Origin: Candidatus Hydrogenedentota bacterium
GTDB taxonomy: Bacteria; Hydrogenedentota; Hydrogenedentia; Hydrogenedentiales; CAITNO01
Assembly: GCA_903922535.1 (NCBI GenBank)
Contig: CAIXUF010000894.1
Span: 1 to 11,664 of the forward strand
Direction: 5' to 3'
Length of the DNA stretch: 11,664 nt
Shown here: positions 6,764 to 11,664 of the stretch, in pieces
Position numbering within the stretch: the stretch's first letter is position 1
How the letters are laid out: the number at the start of each line of letters is the position of its first letter
Notes under the pieces: model-generated
What the model was told of the DNA's origin: nothing
Databases searched by the model: none
Seen by the model: only the letters and a program-made list of their open reading frames with translations
Translations under genes and position numbers: made by a program

Positions 6764-7569
6764 GCCTTTATCCCCGCGCCAAGCGCGCTTTCCACAAAAT
6801 ACCGCTGCGCTGCGAAGTATAGGACGACCGTGGGGAGAATGACAATGGTGGAGGCGCACATGAGCAGGTTGATGCGCACGCCCGCGTCGGTGTTGAACGC
6901 GGTCAGCCCCACCTGCACCACGCGCATGGACCCGTCCGCCGTGACCACAAGCGGCCAGAGCAGCGCGTTGTAGCTGCCGAGAAAGGCAAACAACGCCACG
7001 GTGATCACCATCGGCCGCACCAAGGGCGCGCCGATGCGGAAAAGGAAACGCAGGTGGCCGCATCCGTCCATTCGGGCCGCGTCGTAAAAGTCCTCGGGCA
7101 GCGACAGGAATGCCTGGCGCATCAGAAAAATGGAGAAGGCATTGGCACACCAGGGCACGATCAGCGCCGCATAGGTGTCATACCAGCCGAGGCGCGAAAT
7201 GAGCACGAAATTGGGCACAAATATGGCTTCAAAAGGTACCATCATGCTGCCCAGCACCAGGGCAAAGAGCAATCCCCGCCCGGGAAAACGCAGGCGCGCG
7301 AAAGCGTAACCGGCCATCAGCGACGTGACCACCACGGACAGGCTCACCGTCCCGGCAACAAGGAAGGAATTGAAGAAGTACCGCCCGAAGGGGGCCGCGC
7401 GAAAGGTGTCGGAGAAATTCTGCCAGTGAAACATGCCAGGCCAGACAGACAGGCTCGGTGTCGAGGCAGAGGCGTAGTCCTTGAACGCAGTGGACAGCAT
7501 CCACAAGAAGGGCCACACCATCAGCAGTCCAACGGACCCAAGGGCGGCGTACAGAACCGCCCGCCTCAT
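6760..7569 (-). CDS. Sugar ABC transporter inner-membrane permease 2 (MalG/CUT1-like)
   Basis: This 269-residue permease has about six membrane helices, beginning at residues 4-24 and ending at 238-254. The cytoplasmic EAA loop that docks the ATPase reads FYDAARMDGCGHLRFLFRIG (161-180) followed by APLVRP. Other CUT1 traits are FGRYFFNSFLVAG (61-73) after helix 1, YAFARLRFPG (88-97) and MMVPFEAIFVPNFVLISRLG (109-128). It forms the channel with the other permease. Start ATG 7569 overlaps the permease 1 stop in an ATGA quartet and has no clear Shine-Dalgarno, so translation probably depends on coupling. The open frame extends to 7845 but that part is a shadow of permease 1. The C-terminus GAGIKA is typical of MalG-type subunits. 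The gene for the ATPase partner is not in the window. Confidence 0.96.
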   Translation of the reverse strand: MRRAVLYAALGSVGLLMVWPFLWMLSTAFKDYASASTPSLSVWPGMFHWQNFSDTFRAAPFGRYFFNSFLVAGTVSLSVVVTSLMAGYAFARLRFPGRGLLFALVLGSMMVPFEAIFVPNFVLISRLGWYDTYAALIVPWCANAFSIFLMRQAFLSLPEDFYDAARMDGCGHLRFLFRIGAPLVRPMVITVALFAFLGSYNALLWPLVVTADGSMRVVQVGLTAFNTDAGVRINLLMCASTIVILPTVVLYFAAQRYFVESALGAGIKA

Positions 7570-8591
7570 GAGTAGTGCACCCGGCGCCCGACAAACCGCC
7601 ACTGCACGGCAGTAAGCGCCACAATGGCCAGGGTGAGCAGGGTGGAGACCGCTGTGGCGTAGCCCCAGTATCCGTAATCGTAGAACTGAGAGTAGATGTA
7701 GAGGATGAGATTGCGTGTGTCCTGCGTGTTGCCGCCGCCCTGGGTCAGGGCGTAGAAGCTGTTGAACGCCTGAAAGGCCCGAACGACCCCGACCACTGCA
7801 AGGAAGAACACGGTGGGCGACAGCAGCGGCAGCGTGATGTTCCATGTCGTGCGCAAACCACCCGCGCCGTCGATGCGCGCCGATTCTTCAATTTCCCGCG
7901 GAATGGACGACAACCCGGCGAGAAAGACAACCACCATGAAACCGCACCCGTGCCAAATGTCGAAAAGCATGATGCAGCACAGCGCGAGACTCGGCCCGAC
8001 AGAGGGATCAACCGCGCCCCCCGTGAGCAGGTGCAGCACACCGCGCGATTCCAGCAGCCATTGCTGGGGGGCGGCCCCCACCCACGCGAGCAGCAGGTTA
8101 AACACGCCGCCGCGCGGGTTGAACAGGCACCGCCACACCATGGCCGCAGCCACGACGGAGCTGACATAGGGCAGGAAGAAGAGGGTGCGAAAGAAGCTGC
8201 GGGCCCGGGCGATGCGGTGCAGCGCCAGCGCGATCAGGAAGCTGAGCGCCAGCATGGCGGGGATGGTGCCCAGCACATAGTACACAGTGACGGAAAGGCT
8301 CCGCCAAAACTCCCCGGATTGCGTCGCGTCGAGATAATTGCCCAAACCAACAAAGCCCCCCGCGCCCCGCTTGCCGCCGTGCAGGCTGAGCACGAAGGAG
8401 TTCACCATCGGCGCAAACGAGAACGCCCCCAGCACAAGCAGCGCGGGCGCAATCAGCAGCGCCGCCGTGGGCGTGTCCCCCATGCACCGGGGAAAACGGT
8501 CCAGCAGATTGTCGAGCAGCGCGAGGGACCGGTCCGGCAATGCAGCCACCCCGTTTATGATGCGCGTCATTCTGCTTTCTCTTTCCGCCAT
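7566..8591 (-). CDS. Sugar ABC transporter inner-membrane permease 1 (MalF/UgpA-like)
   Basis: A 341-residue permease with six or more hydrophobic spans (about 42-68, 101-124, 140-154, 200-228, 256-275 and 312-330). The EAA docking loop is EESARIDGAGGLRTTWNITL (235-254) plus PLLSP. The first periplasmic loop GGFVGLGNYLDA (78-89), FFRTLFFLPYVSS (133-145) and QAFNSFYALTQGG (274-286) are classic for the first subunit of CUT1 sugar importers. An insert of about 25 residues at 170-198 (between FNLLLAW and VGPSLAL) sits in the usual large outer loop. I start at ATG 8591, 15 nt after the waaA stop, with GGGGA 9 nt upstream; ATG 8570 (MTRIING) is a plausible alternative that drops seven residues. The stop overlaps the start of permease 2. 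Confidence 0.95.
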   Translation of the reverse strand: MAERESRMTRIINGVAALPDRSLALLDNLLDRFPRCMGDTPTAALLIAPALLVLGAFSFAPMVNSFVLSLHGGKRGAGGFVGLGNYLDATQSGEFWRSLSVTVYYVLGTIPAMLALSFLIALALHRIARARSFFRTLFFLPYVSSVVAAAMVWRCLFNPRGGVFNLLLAWVGAAPQQWLLESRGVLHLLTGGAVDPSVGPSLALCCIMLFDIWHGCGFMVVVFLAGLSSIPREIEESARIDGAGGLRTTWNITLPLLSPTVFFLAVVGVVRAFQAFNSFYALTQGGGNTQDTRNLILYIYSQFYDYGYWGYATAVSTLLTLAIVALTAVQWRFVGRRVHYS

Positions 8592-8606
8592 TCGCGGTGT
8601 TCCCCG

Positions 8607-9878
8607 TTATGCGACCGGCCGCGCCGCGACCACCCCGGCCACAAGGTCGGCGTTGCGCTCTGTCGCGCCACGCTCCTCCAATACCGCCCTGCGGCCAAGG
8701 GTTCCCAAGGCCCTGCATGCCTGCGGGTCGGACAGCAGGCGTTCCAGCGTCTCGCAAAGCAGTTCGGGATCTGTCACTTGGACAGCGCCGCCCCCGGCCA
8801 GCAGCGCCTCGGATGCCTCCGGAAAATTGCCCATGTGCGGGCCGTACACGGTGGCCACGCCCAGTGCGGCGGATTCAAGCGGGTTGTGGCCGTCCACACC
8901 CGGGAAGAAACTGCCCCCGATGACGGCCACCGCCGCCAACGAATAGAACGCGACAAGTTCGCCCATCGTGTCAACGAACAGCACGCGCGCATCCCGAACT
9001 CCCCGGCCCGCTTTCAGGTCCGAACGCAGCGCAACGGATTCATCCTTAAAGGGTTCCATCGCCTCCGCCAGGCGCTGGTTGTGGCGCGGCGCGACAGCCA
9101 GCCGAAGATCGGGATAACGGCCGCGAAGCGTGCGCCAGCACCGGGCCGCAAGCGCCTCGTCTCCGGGGCGCGTGCTTCCGAACACCAAAACGGGAGTCTC
9201 CGCGCCGTAGCCGCAGCCGATTCTCAGATCCAATCGGGACCGGGCATCCACCTCCGTGGCCACGGCGTCGAACTTTACATTGCCGGTCACATGAAGCGCT
9301 TCGGGGGCGGTTCCCAGAAAGGTGTACCGCGCCGCATAGGTTTCATTCTGGGCGCCCACGGCGGTCAACATGGCGAAGACGGGGCGAAGCAGCCGTCGGA
9401 AACGACGGTACGCGGGAAACTGGCGGGGGCTCAGGCGGGCGTTGACAACCACCACGGGCGAGCCCGTCCTGTGGGTTTCCCGCACCAGATTGGGCCAGAT
9501 TTCGGTCTCAACCAGGACAAGAACGCGCGGCCGCACCTGTTCGACAAAACGCCGCACGGCGGGACGGGTGTCAAAGGGAAGCCATGTCACCTGCGCGTCC
9601 TTGACCGTTTTCAGGGCGAGTTCCTGTCCGGTCGGGGTGCTTGTCGTAAGCAGGATGGGAACGCCGGGAAAGCGCAAACGCAATGCCGGAATGAGCGCAC
9701 GCACCGTGTTTACCTCGCCCACGCTGCAGGCATGCACCCACACAGCGCCGGTCATGCCCCCGGGCACGGGCGGTGAGAAGCGTTCGCGCAGACTTCCGTG
9801 CCTCCGGCTCAGGGCCAGCCAAGCCCGCGCCAGCGGCGCCGCGCAGGCAAGAACAGCATTGTAAACGGCGTATTGCAT
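8607..9878 (-). CDS. waaA: 3-deoxy-D-manno-octulosonic acid (Kdo) transferase
   Basis: The 423-residue product transfers Kdo from CMP-Kdo to lipid IVA at the inner face of the inner membrane, the first inner-core LPS step. The N-terminal membrane anchor is MQYAVYNAVLACAAPLARAW (1-20). The GT30 glycosyltransferase landmarks are WVHACSVGEV (47-56) with the catalytic Glu55, LVETEIWPN (122-130), GNVKFD (199-204), LVFGSTRPGDE (231-241), APRHNQR (263-269), DTMGELVAFY (303-312), GGSFFPGVDGHNPLE (321-335) and GPHMGNF (346-352). Length is the family norm. Whether it adds one, two or more Kdo units cannot be told. ATG 9878 matches the usual N-terminus but has no Shine-Dalgarno and stands only about 5 nt after a terminator stem-loop's T-rich tail. 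Finding waaA at the head of a sugar-importer operon is unusual; in enterobacteria it sits with core or coaD genes. Confidence 0.96.
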   Translation of the reverse strand: MQYAVYNAVLACAAPLARAWLALSRRHGSLRERFSPPVPGGMTGAVWVHACSVGEVNTVRALIPALRLRFPGVPILLTTSTPTGQELALKTVKDAQVTWLPFDTRPAVRRFVEQVRPRVLVLVETEIWPNLVRETHRTGSPVVVVNARLSPRQFPAYRRFRRLLRPVFAMLTAVGAQNETYAARYTFLGTAPEALHVTGNVKFDAVATEVDARSRLDLRIGCGYGAETPVLVFGSTRPGDEALAARCWRTLRGRYPDLRLAVAPRHNQRLAEAMEPFKDESVALRSDLKAGRGVRDARVLFVDTMGELVAFYSLAAVAVIGGSFFPGVDGHNPLESAALGVATVYGPHMGNFPEASEALLAGGGAVQVTDPELLCETLERLLSDPQACRALGTLGRRAVLEERGATERNADLVAGVVAARPVA

Positions 9879-9882
9879 GTTC

Positions 9883-9918
9883 AATAAAATGACGGGCAGT
9901 CCGTCTGGACCGCCCGTC
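9883..9918 (-). terminator. Intrinsic terminator after the secretin gene
   Basis: GACGGGCGGTCC and GGACTGCCCGTC form a 12-bp stem with one G-T pair around an AGAC loop, followed directly by ATTTTATT. It lies about 28 nt after the secretin TGA stop and only 4-5 nt before the waaA start codon on the same strand. Confidence 0.85.
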
Positions 9919-9945
9919 GTCCGGTTGGTTTGTTCTCTGTGCTGG

Positions 9946-11664
<1,719 letters not shown>

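Noticed and set aside
7575..9776. A 733-codon open frame on the plus strand opposite permease 1 and waaA.
   Set aside because: It is rich in Gly, Arg, His and Gln, has no domain I recognise, and mirrors two unmistakable genes on the other strand. High GC at third codon positions commonly produces such antisense frames.

Overview
The window looks like a chromosomal segment from a GC-rich, Gram-negative (LPS-making) bacterium. The direct evidence is a Kdo transferase (waaA), a secretin (outer-membrane channel) and a lipobox-bearing solute-binding lipoprotein. A Gfo/Idh/MocA oxidoreductase beside a secreted sugar-hydrolase-like propeller, a YfhO-type membrane protein and a Gly/Met-repeat secretin suggest a PVC-type or similar environmental lineage (Lentisphaerota, Kiritimatiellota, Planctomycetota, Hydrogenedentota). 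That placement is inference; no rRNA or marker gene is present to fix it.

All convincing genes lie on the minus strand, so transcription runs from high to low coordinates. (1) 11664-9946: a secretin whose N-terminus lies outside the window and which carries a long Gly/Met repeat. It ends at a strong intrinsic terminator (9883-9918). (2) 9878-5441: a tightly packed run of waaA, sugar ABC permease 1 (MalF-like), permease 2 (MalG-like) and a solute-binding lipoprotein. waaA and permease 1 are 15 nt apart and the next two junctions are 4-nt ATGA overlaps. No ABC ATPase is present, so one must be supplied from elsewhere. The run is followed by a 253-nt gap (5188-5440) full of hairpins, with a candidate promoter. 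(3) 5187-815: YfhO-like membrane protein, secreted beta-propeller glycosidase-like protein and Gfo/Idh/MocA oxidoreductase, spaced 19 and 34 nt apart, probably one operon. (4) A 259-nt gap (556-814) holds a tandem/inverted 'CAGGAT' repeat and a candidate promoter. (5) 555-1: the first 185 codons of an exported TPR-like protein that leaves the window.

The central theme is carbohydrate and envelope work: uptake of a sugar or oligosaccharide through the binding protein and two permeases, lipid A-Kdo assembly by WaaA, probable membrane glycosyl transfer or glycan modification by the YfhO protein, and processing of an unidentified sugar by the propeller protein and the NAD(P)-dependent oxidoreductase. 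I see no phage, transposon, CRISPR, toxin-antitoxin or defence system, and no RNA gene. The most unusual items are the Met/Gly repeat and Ca-loop-like insert in the secretin, the terminator placed right against the waaA start codon, and the hairpin/promoter/mini-ORF leader in front of the YfhO gene.
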